Assembly: GCA_031213475.1 (NCBI GenBank)
Contig: JARUPZ010000009.1
Span: 434,001 to 498,000 of the forward strand
Reading direction: 5' to 3'
Length of the DNA stretch: 64,000 nucleotides
Origin: Nereocystis luetkeana
Taxonomy: Eukaryota; Sar; Phaeophyceae; Laminariales; Laminariaceae
Position 1 is the first letter of the stretch. Each line of letters starts with the position of its first letter. Under the pieces are notes generated by a model, which saw only the letters and a list, made by a program, of their open reading frames with translations, was not told the origin of the DNA and did no database searches. Both the position numbers and the translations under genes were made by a program. Below are positions 10,650-22,788 of this stretch, one piece after another.

Positions 10650-12430
10650 TCAGCAAATCGTAAGCGGCGTATTAAAACAGCTGAGGTTGATCTCCACACT
10701 CACAAATCATAAAGAGCCCACAAGCCGTCGCTAGGTGTAACTAGTGTGTCCACCACGGAAACCCCAACCGTGTCTGAGTCCGGCGTGGCATTGCCGGTCA
10801 CGGTCGCCTGGTCCCTCCTTGACGTCGAGGCGGTAATATCATGCGGGGGCGAGAATGGGCAAACGTTGCAGCAGAAATTAGTGGGGGGGTACACGAATAT
10901 AGAGGCCCATCGAGACTCCCTCGGTCAACGACTGTCATGCTACTACTGCATAGCGAGGGTAAAGGCTAGGCGGCATGCCTGTGCCACGAACGTGAACATT
11001 GCGCAGGGGAGAGTTTGAACGGCTTCCGCGGCACTGCTATTAAGGCAGCACCGTATTTATTGGCGTCGCTACTGGATAGTAGACAGCCACCCCTTTGTTG
11101 TGGGGTGCTGGCTAGCCTATTGCTGACGCTGAGGAAGTTACCCAATTTACGTCAAGCTTACGTACGTTTCATCGCTATAGGTCACAGCATCTAGACGTTT
11201 AGGGTAAGACGGACCCATCATACGTTTCCGACAGGAATCGAGCCTTAATTACCGGAAAGTAGTACTTGAAGCGGGGAGCTATATAATCGCATGCTGCTTG
11301 CCGACGACAGCTCGTCAGGTTTTGCTAGGTAAGGGTATTTATTTTAATCCTGATTTGCTGCTGAATCGGGGCAAAACACATGGGGCCGTGCTCTCACGTA
11401 GCGCAAGGGTGAGCGGCAGGAATAGTACCCAAACCAGATTGAAACGACGACACGTGAAGGCAAAATGTTTACTACAGATTTTACCGAGGAAAAGCACTCC
11501 AAAGTGGCGCATAGCAGCACGCAGTTCATCACACCTCCCTAAGTCAGCCAAATGAAAAGAAAAACGTTGTCCAGGTCCTGGAACGTTTGATTGCATGTGT
11601 AATGCTCTGAGTTTCATCAAGCTCCCAGGGGGTACAGCATGAACCTCACCATGTCAGAGTCAAAGATTGCTCCCAGAGTGGATGGCAAACACTGCCCTCT
11701 TCGATCGGCAACGCGGCGCTCCCCGAGCAGGGGAAGTCGATGTAGTCCTGGTCGGCGTCGTGGAAAAAAGATGTACGGAATTAGGGTATGTTGGCTGAAG
11801 TCACAAAAGGTTTAATCCAGGGGTCGCACGCTTTGATAAAAGGGGCTGTGTCTTGGAAAAGGAATCGGGGTACTGACGTACCGATGGTTCGTACAATACA
11901 TACGGTAAGAGGTGCTATGGAACTAGTTTTTACGTTTTGGGCGCAATATGCTGGTCACCGCGTGTCTTGCTGGTTCCACATTTTCAGCACCGGTGGAGGA
12001 AGGCTTGCCCCCAAAAACTCTGGGGACCCATCGGAATCCCAGCAGCATAGATACAGGCAGCTATCGGTCAATACTTACATACTAGTATCATATAACGGCG
12101 TTTGCAAAATCGGCTGTTGGTATCAGGTTAATTGTCAACAGTACGCAAGGTCGTTCTTAGATGTACTGTAGGATCAACCCAGCGGCGGGCGGGCGGGTAA
12201 GACAGGCAGCATGTGATCAGCGAGCGGGAGTAGGCGGACGTCCGGCTAAGAAATCCACGGAGGGAGGCAAGGCGGGCAAGAGGCGAAGCAGAAGGAAGGG
12301 GGCGATATGACGGAGAGATGGGCGGGGAGCTTCAGGGAGGGCGCTGGAATTGGAGAAGGGAGCGGGGGGTACGTACGTAGAGAGGGGCAGCAACGAACCG
12401 TACGGGAGATTTGAAGGGTTTATAGTATTG
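10650..12430. repeat. duplicated noncoding segment, copy A
   Basis: Nearly identical to 36765-38545, with only scattered substitutions and single-base indels. No convincing gene. A short GGGC run near 12185-12196 has about one unit fewer than in copy B. Open frames of up to 127 codons here are not favoured by any domain. Confidence 0.7.
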
Positions 12431-12439
12431 TTGGAACGT

Positions 12440-13196
12440 GAAAGCTTTCACCACGCGGCTCTCGCTTTTGTTCCCGTTTGATTGTTTGTGCGAAGTCTTC
12501 GTAGTTTTATGCCAAGTACTTGTTAATGGGCATGCGTGGGCCGGGGGAGGAAAGGCCCGAGCGAGGAATAGCGTGGAAGCGAGGGAGAAAAGGAAAGCTC
12601 ACGGTATGCGTTATTGCGTAGTCGGGATGGTCGGGATGGTGGAGAATCGAGAAGGGGGGGGGGGGCAAACAAAAGTTGGCGATATGAGCCACCAGAAAGG
12701 ACGGGGTTTCAGATGTGCAGGAGTATCAGACGCAAACATTTGAGTTGGAGGGGAGGGAGGGACGGGGGTGTGCTGGGGGGCGGAAGAAGTACAAGGAAAG
12801 GAGTGCGGGGGAGGGATGAGATGGTCATGTTTCAAATATTCGTTTTGGATCTGATGCCTCGATTAGGGTGTCCGGTGCATTACGATACCTGATATAATAA
12901 AAGGAACAGGCTGGATAGGAAGACAGTATGGGAGGGCGTAATTGAGTGAGGAAACCCATCCGCGGTGCAAGAGGTAGGGCCCATTTCAACGCAGCGAGAA
13001 AAGCTACCGAGAACAAAAAAGCAAAAAGATGAAGATCGAAAGCAAAAACATTGAAAACAATATGTGTAGGCATGAACGACCAAATTTTAGAATCTGTCAA
13101 GACAGGAGGTACCGAGTCCTTCGGCAGCTACTGCAGACTCAAACATTTGAAGTACAAAACCACAGCCAACTTGACCCAGACAGTTTCGAGGAAGCG
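12440..13196. repeat. less conserved duplicated segment, copy A
   Basis: Aligns with 38550-39265 but with many substitutions and indels, unlike the flanking blocks. It is G-rich, with a run of about 11 G near 12652-12664. No gene recognised. Confidence 0.55.
12516..12519. other. empty site GTAC for a TACCAGGTA insertion in copy B
   Basis: Copy A reads AAGTACTTGTTA, whereas copy B (38635-38653) reads AAGTACCAGGTACTTGTTA. The difference is exactly seven bases, TA plus CCAGG, at a pre-existing TA. This is the cleanest filled/empty pair for that word. Confidence 0.75.
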
Positions 13197-13198
13197 TA

Positions 13199-14654
13199 CG
13201 AGCTGGGCCGGGCAAGACGCAAATAATTGGCTGAACTGGATTTCCGAGACGGTTTTCGCGAATCAGAACCTGAAATTTTGACACGTGCTTCCGATTAGGG
13301 CCCATCTTAACGGGAAACACTATTATTTGCAAATACAAAAAAAAAATGGTTTGATTTAAAAAAAAGACGTGTTTGGGTCCTATCGGGGAACGGGGTATTA
13401 ATTGTCTATCAAAAAATAATTCGGAATAACCTGGAAGAACGCGCTGCGTCACACAACGCCCAGCCGAAAAACAGCGACGAGCGTAGACGAGAGCGAAAGT
13501 TTGCGCTGACGCGTGCGCGCCGCCGCCAGCCTCTTTTTCTTTTTGGTCGCGCAGGATAGAAAACTATCACTCTCAGGGTATCTTGGGTGGACGGAGGAAG
13601 CCCTCAAGCGCCACGTGCGGAACAGCAGCGGTGATGCAGCTATCGAGACCTCGAGCGTATCCTCCGTTTTACTGCTCGTTTGGTCGGGTTTCGAGATTGT
13701 TGGCCAATCGAGAAGGCCGAAAATTGGGATTGCGACCGCCATGATTACTTTTTAGGCGCCACCGCCGGGGTATGATGTTATATGGTCTGTGGGCGTGGGC
13801 GCGCTTATTGCCCCGGTCACCTCTCGTTGACGTTCGCGTTTTATCGCCTCAATCGTGCTTACCAAAGCGGCCAAGAATCGCCCCAGACTCCATCGAGGGT
13901 GTTGACCCACCATGAGCATGCTACATTACATCAAGACCGAGGAACTCCCCAATTCCAAATTGAAATTATAAAAATCACACGAAACAATTCCCAAAAGACT
14001 TTTCACTCAACTTGAATTTTCTAATTTGCCTACTTGGTCGTTCCTTCTTCGGCCAATCAGATGCAAATTAAATAGAAAAAAACAAAAAATCAAGTTGAAA
14101 AAGTAAAAGTCCCCGTCAAGAGGGGCCTTGTTTTGAGACAAAGCGATGATTAAAATGAAAATTAACAATGCACCAACGTGAATATTTTTGTTATACTGAT
14201 ATAAATCAAGTGTCAAAATTTCGGAAACAAAAACAAAAAACTGGGCTGGGAAATCGGGATTTTGTGTCCCTCATCGTAACATCTTGACTTTGTATTGCGA
14301 ATGATAAACACACTACACCTCTTCACCGATACCTGGTAGCCAATTAGGCGATAGGGAGGGTATCGGTCGTTTCGCCATGCCTCAAGGAATGCCCACACCG
14401 AGAATCAGCGTCATACACTGTACATATTTTTGTCGGTTTCGTATTGGCTTTGGTACGGAAATATCTACCTGTGTGACGAGATTTATTCGATATTGATTTT
14501 CTCGGCGAAATCAACTCAGATTTGAAAACGTAGGGTGTCTGCAAGTGGGCTGTAAGCTCAGAAACACGGTCATCAATTTTGAAGTCAAAATATGTCCAAA
14601 TGACTGCAAAACAGCCGATCGAATGAAAATCTGTTTTACGGCTGGCCCAGCTCG
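13199..14654. mobile_element. 1456-bp TIR element, CGAGCTGGGCC family (copy A only)
   Basis: The left end TA|CGAGCTGGGCCGGGCAAG is matched inverted by the right end GGCTGGCCCAGCTCG. Copy B continues near 39255-39300 without this insert, so the segment is an insertion relative to B. The right flank reads CA instead of TA. Its ends match the 0.68-kb elements at 25807 and 30583, but the interior is different and longer. Internal frames of up to about 136 codons show no transposase motif, so it is presumably non-autonomous. Confidence 0.65.
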
Positions 14655-16455
14655 CACAATGTCGAGTAGAAACAAGGGAGGCGCTCGGAAGGTTTTGGGA
14701 ACGGTATATCCGCCATTTCACAAGGACATGGGGTACTGCGTGGCTGCGCAGCATTTATGGTTCTCAAAGTGCCTTGTCTGTTAACAAAGCCAGCGTATAT
14801 GGTCAAAATATAACCGAGGAGTGAAAGCGCTAAATCCTGCAGGGTCGGGAGGAGGCTCTGGTGGTAGGTTTAACGATGAGAATGCCACCCAAGGCTGCAG
14901 CGGCTGGCCTCAAATCATCAAACAGAGATATCGCCAACAACATAATATCCAGAACACGCTCGGCATTGAGGGTTATACCATAAGCACGGCCTGCTGTTAG
15001 GGGTGCGTCGCGTTGCGGGTGGCGTGTATCCAGCTGCGGCACTGAGCACACCCACAGCGAAGTACCCTGCTGTAGCGGGTACGTTCGTATGCGAAATTGC
15101 ACCGCGATGATCGCGTTAATGGTTGTTTCTGGTTTTGAATGCACGTTTTGATACACTGCAGTAGCTTTTGTGTTCGTACGTAGTCCAAACGCGAAGGGTT
15201 CGACTCATTGTTTTTCAGGGTTCGTTTTCATTGCATTTTTTTTTCTTCCTCATTATGATGTCAAGGTCGTGCTGACGAGGTATACTGATCAAAACCTGGG
15301 TTAATTACAGGATTTCACTAGAAAGGCTGCTGGTAATGACCAGGGATGACGTTTTGCTGACAAGCTGGTGCCACTCATGGTGTCGTGAGGCTCTGCTGGC
15401 AAGCTGGTGCAATTCTGGTGTTGTTGCTACAGTATCTCCTTGGTCAAACTGCTGTATAGTAAATACGGAGACCACTTACAGGGGTTTGCTACAGTAGTGG
15501 CGGGGGAAGGCGGGAGCCAGTGATAGGGCTTCGGGACGGGTCGTGATGTGAACTTGGCTGGCGCTATCATAACTACTGTCCCACAGAGCACCATACATTG
15601 CTCTCCGCGAAGAGGGGATATTGGGGGGAGGGAGGGGGAAGTTAGCCTTAAAGGGAGGAACGAGGGGGGGGAAACGGATATACATACCTATTTGAAGGCC
15701 GAATCTGGGGATCAAGGTCAGCAAAGGCGATGTTGATGCGAAGAAAAAATATGGACGGGGGTGTGAGGGTCATGAAGTGCCAAGAGGGCACAACTTCCGT
15801 GTAGGATGTTCGGAAAGTTTAGGGGGAAGGTAATGCTGCAGGGAGCGAGCGCCGTTGATGCCAATTTGAAGCGGCGGGAGGGGGAGGGCGGGAGTATATG
15901 AAAACCGTGGCCTACGGAGATGTGCACGTAGCAGCAGTCGGAGACGCGTGGAGTGGCGGGGGAAGGAGGGCGGGATAGTGCGCCTGATTCCAGAGGAGTT
16001 GACTCTGATTTTCCGGGAAGAGAGGGACGGCGATCAAGCTGGTGGCGAGGGTTCCGGTTCACATTGTCAGGGGGAGAGGCGAGGGCCCTCGAACGTGTTC
16101 ATGATGTATGGATGGCCAAAAAAAGAGAACTTACAGTACTCTGGGGGTTCCGGATATCCCGCAGTCGTGGGCAGGGGGAGGGGGCACGGCGGATAGGCTT
16201 CAAGAGGGACTAGATGGAAGGGGAACGGCAGTTTATTTTGGAGGGCTGGAGGCCATATATCCAAGAATAAAACTTATCATCGGCGAAAAATCAATGTCGC
16301 GATGGGAGAGTGGGTAGGGTACTTGAGCGCGACAACCATCGAGGCGCATCAATGTCGTTTTCGACTAAATATCGTACGGAGAGAGGTGTGGGGGTCGGGA
16401 ACACTGTAGTGTAGATATATTCATGCAATGGTTCGAGAAGCAGCGACAAAAAGTG

Positions 16456-16464
16456 TACCTGGTA
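16456..16464. repeat. TACCTGGTA footprint word
   Basis: Copy B reads TACCTGATA at the matching place (41078-41086), so this word is shared by descent and has mutated in one copy. It therefore predates the duplication. Confidence 0.45.
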
Positions 16465-17100
16465 GGTTTTTTTTGCACCTTTGTGATTGGGAGTATATAT
16501 CGAGGATACAAACGGAAAAGGACGGTGCTGTTGGGGCTATATCTCCAACAAAAGCTACTGGTGCAGCAGTACAGAATGTATTGATAGAAACAGGAAAATG
16601 TATTCCTTGTACTCGAGACACATGAAACGAATAAATACCGCGCGAAGTGTAGTATAGTATATATATAAGTAAATTTGACGATGGGGAGAAGCGTTTTTCG
16701 CTGCATTTGGGCATAGATAGGAAGGACATGCATCGAACAGCAACAGCTGCAGGGCGTTGAGCGGTGGGGCTCAAGGCAGTAAGGCTGCACAGACAGGACG
16801 CTCAACGACTCTAGGATGATACCCGGGTGTGTGTTGGCCAGCAGGCGGGTGCCTATTTTTACCAATCCGTTGGAGGATAAGCAACAACAACAACAAAAAA
16901 ACTACCAGGTATTAATTAAAAAAATAGTCGCTTCAGGCAGTCACTTCATCCAGTTTGTGGTATATACTGTGCTATACCCAGGAAAAAAAAAACGTGCGAA
17001 CCCTCCGTTTTTTTCGGTGTTTGTTGAGTGGAGAAAAAACGCCCTCTTTTTGGCAAGTGTGACGCCCAAAGATTTTCGCACCGAGACGTGCACAGCTCTC

Positions 17101-17247
17101 GAGGATACGGGGGGGGGGAAATTTCCTCACCGCCCTCAGGTCGCCCAGATCCTCCGCGAGGTGATCACTGCCCAGGCCGAAGGTGCCTACCAACATGAGC
17201 AGGGAGAAGACCGCGAGACACCAGCGAACGCCCCACCTGGGCATCTT
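17101..17247 (-). CDS. possible exon with signal-peptide-like start
   Basis: Minus-strand frame beginning KMPRWGVRWCLAVFSLLMLV and continuing to an acidic stretch ending near RAVRKFPPP. Copy B (41650-41790) keeps the frame with two substitutions. The basic start and long hydrophobic core look like a signal peptide or membrane anchor. A plus-strand frame over the same bases is also open in both copies, so orientation is uncertain. Product unknown. Confidence 0.25.
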
Positions 17248-17292
17248 CTCGTTGTGGAAAACCTGTCATGATACATAATAGAGCAAGACGCC

Positions 17293-17532
17293 ATGACACA
17301 GGAGACAGCGGTGGGCTTGACCTTCGAAGGGGTGGACGGCGTGGAGGCCAAGACTACAACCTGGTGTGGAACGCGGTTGCCGCTCGTGACGACAACGTAT
17401 CAACAGCAACAACTTGCCGACTGATCGTCGCCGATACGTCGGGGACATGTTCGTACCCGCTTGTGGTTCCGTGGGTCCGGGCCTTGCACTCGTATGGTAC
17501 GTACACAAGGCGGAAGGTTGGATGGACTCGAT
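17293..17532 (+). pseudogene. frameshifted copy of the small ORF at 41840-42076
   Basis: Starts MTQETAVGLTFEG and continues, but a five-base insertion after ACAACCTGG shifts the frame relative to the intact partner in copy B. The downstream part (VSTATTCRLIVADTSG...) remains legible in another frame. The function is unknown. Confidence 0.3.
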
Positions 17533-17680
17533 GAAAGAAGGCCGCAACGAAATCGAAATGCTAAACCAGTTCAGCTACTACTACTCCTGAGCACGGGCGC
17601 CCACAACTCAATGTGGACGCTCCCATCGAGAGCACACCAACCAGGCGTCTGACACGTGTGAGCGCACGAAGCAATAGCAC

Positions 17681-17690
17681 CTATTAATAG
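17681..17690. repeat. CTATTAATAG footprint word (shared with 42221)
   Basis: Present at the same position in both duplication copies, so this insertion predates the duplication. One of 12 exact CTATTAATAG words that I counted. Confidence 0.6.
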
Positions 17691-17738
17691 TTAAACGCGT
17701 CTTGGCGAGACCACGCTCGCGCTTGTACTCCACTGCAA

Positions 17739-17757
17739 TCTCTCTCTCTCTCTCTTA
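17739..17757. repeat. short (TC)n microsatellite
   Basis: About nine TC units. The copy B allele at 42279-42352 has expanded to about 37 units with one interruption. Confidence 0.8.
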
Positions 17758-18874
17758 CCATGGCTCAGAAGTAGCATTCCTGGCGTAGACGGGTTGGATG
17801 CTCCAGGCTCCGGCACACAAAGTGTCTGCGATAGATTTTCCCAACCGTGTCGTTTCGAAAAAAAAGGAACTGGGCTTCGGACGGGAGCACGGTGACCTCT
17901 GCTGCTGGGTGCTGATAAGCTCCAACCTACCACAATCTAGGGAGCTGGTTGATCCTCCGCGGATGAGCACCAACGATGTGGATCGCTCCTGCCTTGTGCG
18001 CGTGAAACGTTTTTCGGCGCGCGCGACCAGAATGGATTTCCCAGGATGCAACCGCCTGCCAGGATTTACAAATCCTTTGTTCCATTTTTGAGCATCGAAT
18101 CGCAACTTGTTCGCAGGCTGGGGAGCCTGCTCTAGGGGTATGCATTGCACCTACAACCCCAAGGGCTTGCACCGGTGATAGTGATGCCATGCGTACTCAT
18201 GCCTCTGATGAACATATATTTCGGCACTTTCGGTCGCAGCAGTAAGTAGTGTTGGTTGTTGGGTGTTGGGAGGTTGTTTGAATTTTGAATTTTGGCCAGC
18301 TCATCATGGATGACCCGCCATAATATTGTAACAGGTACCAAGTGTGATAGCGCTCGCGCGGAAATCTGCACCTAGGAACTGCCACAACCGTCGCCTACGC
18401 GAGCCACGCCATAATAAGCTAGTGCGGAGGAAGGGCGAGGAAGCGCAGACAGGTGCAAGTGGGGGCAGTTACATTTCGGCGTTCGTGGTTCGTGATAGCA
18501 CATTATTCGACGAGATGCATACCAAGGCAGGAGAAAGGCTCGCATGCATCATGTACAGCAGGTGAGTGAAGGCAGAACGAAGAGAAGGGACAAAAAGGAA
18601 AAAGGCTGTGCGTGCGGAGTTTTTACCAACAACTACTCCGTATTTTATAAATAGCACTTCGATGCTATTGGCAAACGCATTTCGATGCAGCCAGCAAGGA
18701 CATAAGCAGTCAAAGGGTCGTGTTGTGCCCATACCACAGCCTACAGCAGTGGGCACCCGGTGTTCAGAAACGTCAATTTGATGTCCAGGCTTAATGGCTT
18801 CCTTTTTTCAGACCTTGATTTAACTCTACTGCTGTATACCAGGTACCTGGTAGGATTTAGAGTTGGTCCAACTG

Positions 18875-18945
18875 AACCGCAGTCCCGTTTTGGGGACAAA
18901 CTACTTAAAATTTGACTGGCTTGTCCCCAGACCGGGACTGCGGTT
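18875..18945. mobile_element. 71-bp foldback element, AACCGCAGTCCCG ends
   Basis: Inverted arms AACCGCAGTCCCG and CGGGACTGCGGTT enclose internal inverted GGGGACAA/TTGTCCCC. The same 71-bp body occurs at 24461-24530, where longer arms and TA flanks are visible. The RNA or single strand would form a long hairpin. Confidence 0.7.
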
Positions 18946-19200
18946 CCCCATTTTTTTTTATTGTTCGTGCTGAGCCTATTTTTCTTGACATTATGATTCA
19001 ACTGCGGGCGCCCACAGCTATGCTGTACCTGGTATGATACTGCTGTAGATGTGCCATACAGCTGTACCAGGTGGCTTGGTGCATACCACTGCTTGTGGAC
19101 GGAAACGTAAGGATCGTTTGGGCAATAATACAAAATCATAAAATCATACTCATCTGATATTTCAGCCAATAGCGACCATGTACCACTTACGTACGACGGT

Positions 19201-19227
19201 ACAGCAGCAGCAGCAGCAGCAGCAGTT
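19201..19227. repeat. (CAG)n tract
   Basis: About seven CAG units. The matching copy B site (43391-43412) is a GGC/GCA-rich tract with different unit composition. Confidence 0.8.
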
Positions 19228-19419
19228 GCTGTGGCGATGCGTATCGCAGATGGCCTGGCGGGACTACATACGCTGCCTGCTGCCTACCCTACTCCAGAAG
19301 TACTGTATAGCAGCAGCAGCAGCACACCATGGTACTGAAACTGATGGCGTTCCACACAGGCGATGGTAACCTCGCAACTGCTGTCGATGTGTCTGCCATC
19401 GGCCATCGTCGTCCGAACG

Positions 19420-19453
19420 TACCTGGTATTTATATACTGGTATACACCAGGTA
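19420..19453. mobile_element. 34-bp micro-foldback with CCTGGT ends between TA pairs
   Basis: TACCTGGT...ACCAGGTA with inverted inner sequence and only about 16 bases between the arms. Copy B has the same structure at 43614-43653, lengthened by TACGAG. It may be an internally deleted CCTGG-type element still bounded by TA. Confidence 0.45.
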
Positions 19454-19818
19454 TTATTTTATTTTATTTCATTTTTGCTCATCCCATTTATTATCTTCGC
19501 CCATCTTCTTCTCTCTCTCCTTCCAACTCGTAACTCAGATCCGGGGTCACATAGCAGGCTCTTCTCCCCCCTTCCCGCTACGGTACGTGCCTTCATTTTT
19601 ATCGCGAGAAGATTTCAGCCTTTTCTTCCTTCGTCGACTCGCATCGAATTGTGCCTACCCACGCTGCAAGGCGCTCTCAACAATTGAATCCTTTTTATTT
19701 TTATTTTTTTTGCAAATAAAGTCAAAAGTCCGACCCACCTGGGGCTCGAACCCAGGACTCAAAACACAAGTAGAATTCGAGGTTAACCACTTGAAAACCC
19801 GGGGCGACCGTATCATAA
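19453..19818 (-). mobile_element. tRNA-derived SINE (type 2), copy A only
   Basis: On the minus strand the head at about 19740-19815 has box A-like TTCAAGTGGTTAA and box B GGGTTCGAGCCCC. A body follows containing GTCGACGA, GGCTGAAATCTTCTCGCGAT and AAGGCACGTACCGTAGCGGG. The element interrupts duplicated sequence: copy B runs directly from CACCAGGTA to GTCGGGAATG at 43645-43670. Copies at 44702-45047 and 25060-25345 share the body. Confidence 0.75.
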
Positions 19819-19829
19819 AAGGTCGGGAA

Positions 19830-20446
19830 TGCGCCAGCCACCGCAAGGCACAAAGCAATCATGAGTCCTGCTCCTGATTCACGTCTCGCGATTCAATAAA
19901 TCGTGGCGGGTTGCAAGATGCACCCCTCCATTTCCCATAGGGCGTATACGTAGAGCCATTTGCCGAAGTTTCTTGCTGATTACTCTAAAATAGTTGATGC
20001 ACGAAGACGAAGCGCGATATGAGCGTACGAGTAGAGTACGCACGGAGTTGGTGCATCCATGATGTTGTGATGATGATGATCATGATAATGACGATGCATC
20101 CATGATATCATATGATAGGATCAAAGTGGCGATTTCAACGGGGGCACCGCCCGCTACGCGAAACGCTTTGTGTTACATGTCCTCGCACGAGTAGATCCAG
20201 ACTGGTACTGTCTTGTACAGCATACCAGGTACCAGGTACGTTTACACCAGGTACTACTACTGTACTCCACTGGTACGTCGTACAGCAGCAGTATGGTTGC
20301 TGTTTTTCACATGACCTGTCCAGCCAGCCTCGTTGAAGGTTGAAGCCGTGCACTTGTATACTGCTAAGGGAGAACCCGTATTACGTACTACTCACAAGCA
20401 AACCCAAGAACGTCTGCAACGAACAGCCTACCTGGTAAAGGGTACG
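19830..20446. repeat. duplicated segment, copy A
   Basis: Aligns with 43665-44160 and again with 44267-44600. Contains ATG/ATC-rich simple sequence near 20060-20115 and adjacent TACCAGGTA words at 20223-20238. No gene. Confidence 0.5.
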
Positions 20447-20599
20447 TACCTGGTAATAATATTAATAGTAGAGCCTGGAATCACCCAAAAATCGGGGGGG
20501 GGGGGGGTATATAATCTCTGTATATTCCCCCGCAAAAACCATGACGTCATAAAAGTTGATATTACTTAGTCATGTCCATATCACGGGCATTTTTTTATA

Positions 20600-20800
20600 T
20601 ATCGGTATGAGATGTGATATATGCAGGGTATAGAGACCTCGTGTACCCCGGATGATCGAAACCCGCGTACTCGGCGGGTACAACCCGGACGGCCAAAACC
20701 CGTGACAGGTTCGGGTTTGACTTGAAACCCGCGGGTTTTGGGGGTGACCATAACCCGGGTACTCGGCGGGTTCGAATACCCGGGTACCCGTATGTTTGAC
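20600..20800. repeat. GGGTAC/ACCCG word-like minisatellite
   Basis: Irregular repetition of ACCCGCGTACTCGGCGGGT, AAACCCG and CGGGTACCCG phrases. A related block lies at 21560-21715. The style matches the GGGTC and GGCCC arrays further right: GC words separated by TTTGAAA-like or TTGACTTGAAA-like spacers. Confidence 0.6.
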
Positions 20801-21090
20801 ATGTCCGCCGTTCAGTATGTCTCACAATACCTTCATAAACCTCTCAAATCGACACAATAACGAGGTCCCCAGCGCCCCACAGGGGTACTATCCTTTTTTC
20901 AGAGTGGAATACCCATGCCTTCTGTACGGTTTGCACAGTGGATTCCCACTAATTATTTTCAAACGCGTGTCTGTTGTGCTAACATCTTCGGTATTCCGGC
21001 GGGTTACTACCGATGTTTTCTCGTAGGCACTAATTTATTTTGCTCTCGCCGTGACGCCTGCCCGTCATGGAGACCTGGAAACGCCTCCTA

Positions 21091-21100
21091 CTATTAATAG
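21091..21100. repeat. CTATTAATAG footprint word
   Basis: Exact palindrome in noncoding DNA inside the 3.66-kb element. No paired site is available. Confidence 0.5.
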
Positions 21101-21559
21101 CTGTTGCCATGAGAATGTCAATCTGTTATTCGCTTCCTGTGTGTGCTACCTGAATGCGACAACTTCACGGGCATACATACAGTATAAGGTGTCACGGGCA
21201 TACATACAGCAGTATAGTAGGTGTGGGTATCTGCTTTTTCGCGCGCAACCATACACATGCCGCACGTGACCACTACTGTACTCGTATAATGCGGGATTTT
21301 TATCTGCATCGGTACACATACTCATCATGCTGTGCAGCTGTGCAAAAAAATACCAGGTACCAGGTACGAGTACGTATATATCAAGCAGTATGTACAGCAT
21401 GCAACGTGCACACAAACACCAAGAGGCAAACCTATTGCATTGATTTCTACGGTACCAGGTAATACTCTGCTGTTGTCGCTTGATGTTTACAGTTGGCTCT
21501 GGTTTAGACACCAAATCGTAGTATGCATAGTCGCCCGTTTGTATTGCCCCTGGATGATC

Positions 21560-21715
21560 GTAGACGAAAACGGGTTGTCCGAGTACCCGGGTTTACCCGA
21601 GTACTCGTTGAAACCGTTTGAATTCGTCTGAAAACCCGAGTTACCCGCAACGGGTTCGGGTTTCACTTTCAGAATTATCCGAGTACCCGTTTGCGACGGG
21701 TACTCCTCGGGGTAC
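21560..21715. repeat. GGGTAC word-like minisatellite
   Basis: Repetition of CGAGTACCCG, AACGGGTT and CGGGT phrases separated by AT-richer spacers. It shares its layout with 20600-20800. Confidence 0.6.
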
Positions 21716-21719
21716 ACCG

Positions 21720-21880
21720 TTATGGTATATCATGTCATACATCGTGTGATATAACATATATATCGTGTGATAGATCATATATATATCGTGATAATATCGT
21801 ATATATCATGTTATATATCATGTACCTTGTATATTGTGATACAGTATATCACTTCATATCTGCCCTATATATCGTGCGGT
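21720..21880. repeat. AT-rich array of ATATCRTG-type words
   Basis: Repeated ATATCGTG, ATATCATG and TATATAT words, with a similar low-complexity stretch at 22330-22530. No coding. Confidence 0.6.
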
Positions 21881-22788
21881 CGTGTGCTATTATCACCTCT
21901 GTGTGTACGCCACCGCCGTGTCACATCGGCACTTGCTCGTGGTTGGGGCCTTGTGCCACACAGATGGTAAAGCACTGGCTCGGTACTTGGCGATCGGTGC
22001 CCGCTACGTACTACCCGGTACACAAAATGCATGAATGACGATACAGCAACCCCTTCTCCGCGAGGTTATTTTGCATGTAGATGTGTGGCGGCGCTGGACG
22101 ATGTCGAAGGCGACTGCTGTAGTTGTGGCTCGCTTGTGGCCGGAGGCGATGGCGCCCTCGGCTATTAATACGTAGCTGATCGCGGATCAAAACCGCACTG
22201 CAGAAAGACAACAGAGGACACAGATACGTCCCCTTGTGCTGTGCAATACGCTTCCTACTCCTACTACTCCTATATACGTACCAGTTATACACTGTACGTA
22301 TATTCCGCCCAAAATGTACGCCGATAAATGTACAAGATGTATCGTCAAGACAGCAAGTCGTCGTATTATACCATATTATATCGGATAGCTATATCACGCA
22401 TTTCACTTCATATTGGCCGATATATTATATTGTATCACCTTATTATATACCAGGTATACGCCGATATATCCCTTCATAGCGGACGTATATATAATATATA
22501 TGGTACCAAATATCATATCACGTTTTAGTCACATCGTCGTGCTGGAAGCTCCTATATACGTATAGCGATGTAATAAAATACCTGGTATGATATATATCGC
22601 ACACTTCGGCGAAAAAACATGACTAAGAACTATGCCAATGGGACAGCGAAGTTTCAATAAAAAGTTTGAATTTCAAAGATACCCGCCAATTTTTTTCAGA
22701 ACACGCTTCCTATGGGCCACGTGAAAAAAAAGAAAGTCCCTAACTTTTGGAAAAGCCCGAAAAAAGCAAATCTGGGGCCGATGTTGGG

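Larger units (their letters stand above)
14660..18130. repeat. duplicated segment, copy A
   Basis: Nearly identical to 39290-42790 over most of its length, with small indels. It holds the putative exons at 17101-17247 and 17293-17532. The remainder has no recognised gene. Confidence 0.7.
18130..19440. repeat. diverged duplicated segment, copy A
   Basis: Aligns patchily with 42790-43655. It contains a 71-bp foldback (18875-18945), a CAG run (19201-19227) and several TACCWGGTA words, two of them overlapping at 18837-18852. No gene recognised. Confidence 0.5.
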
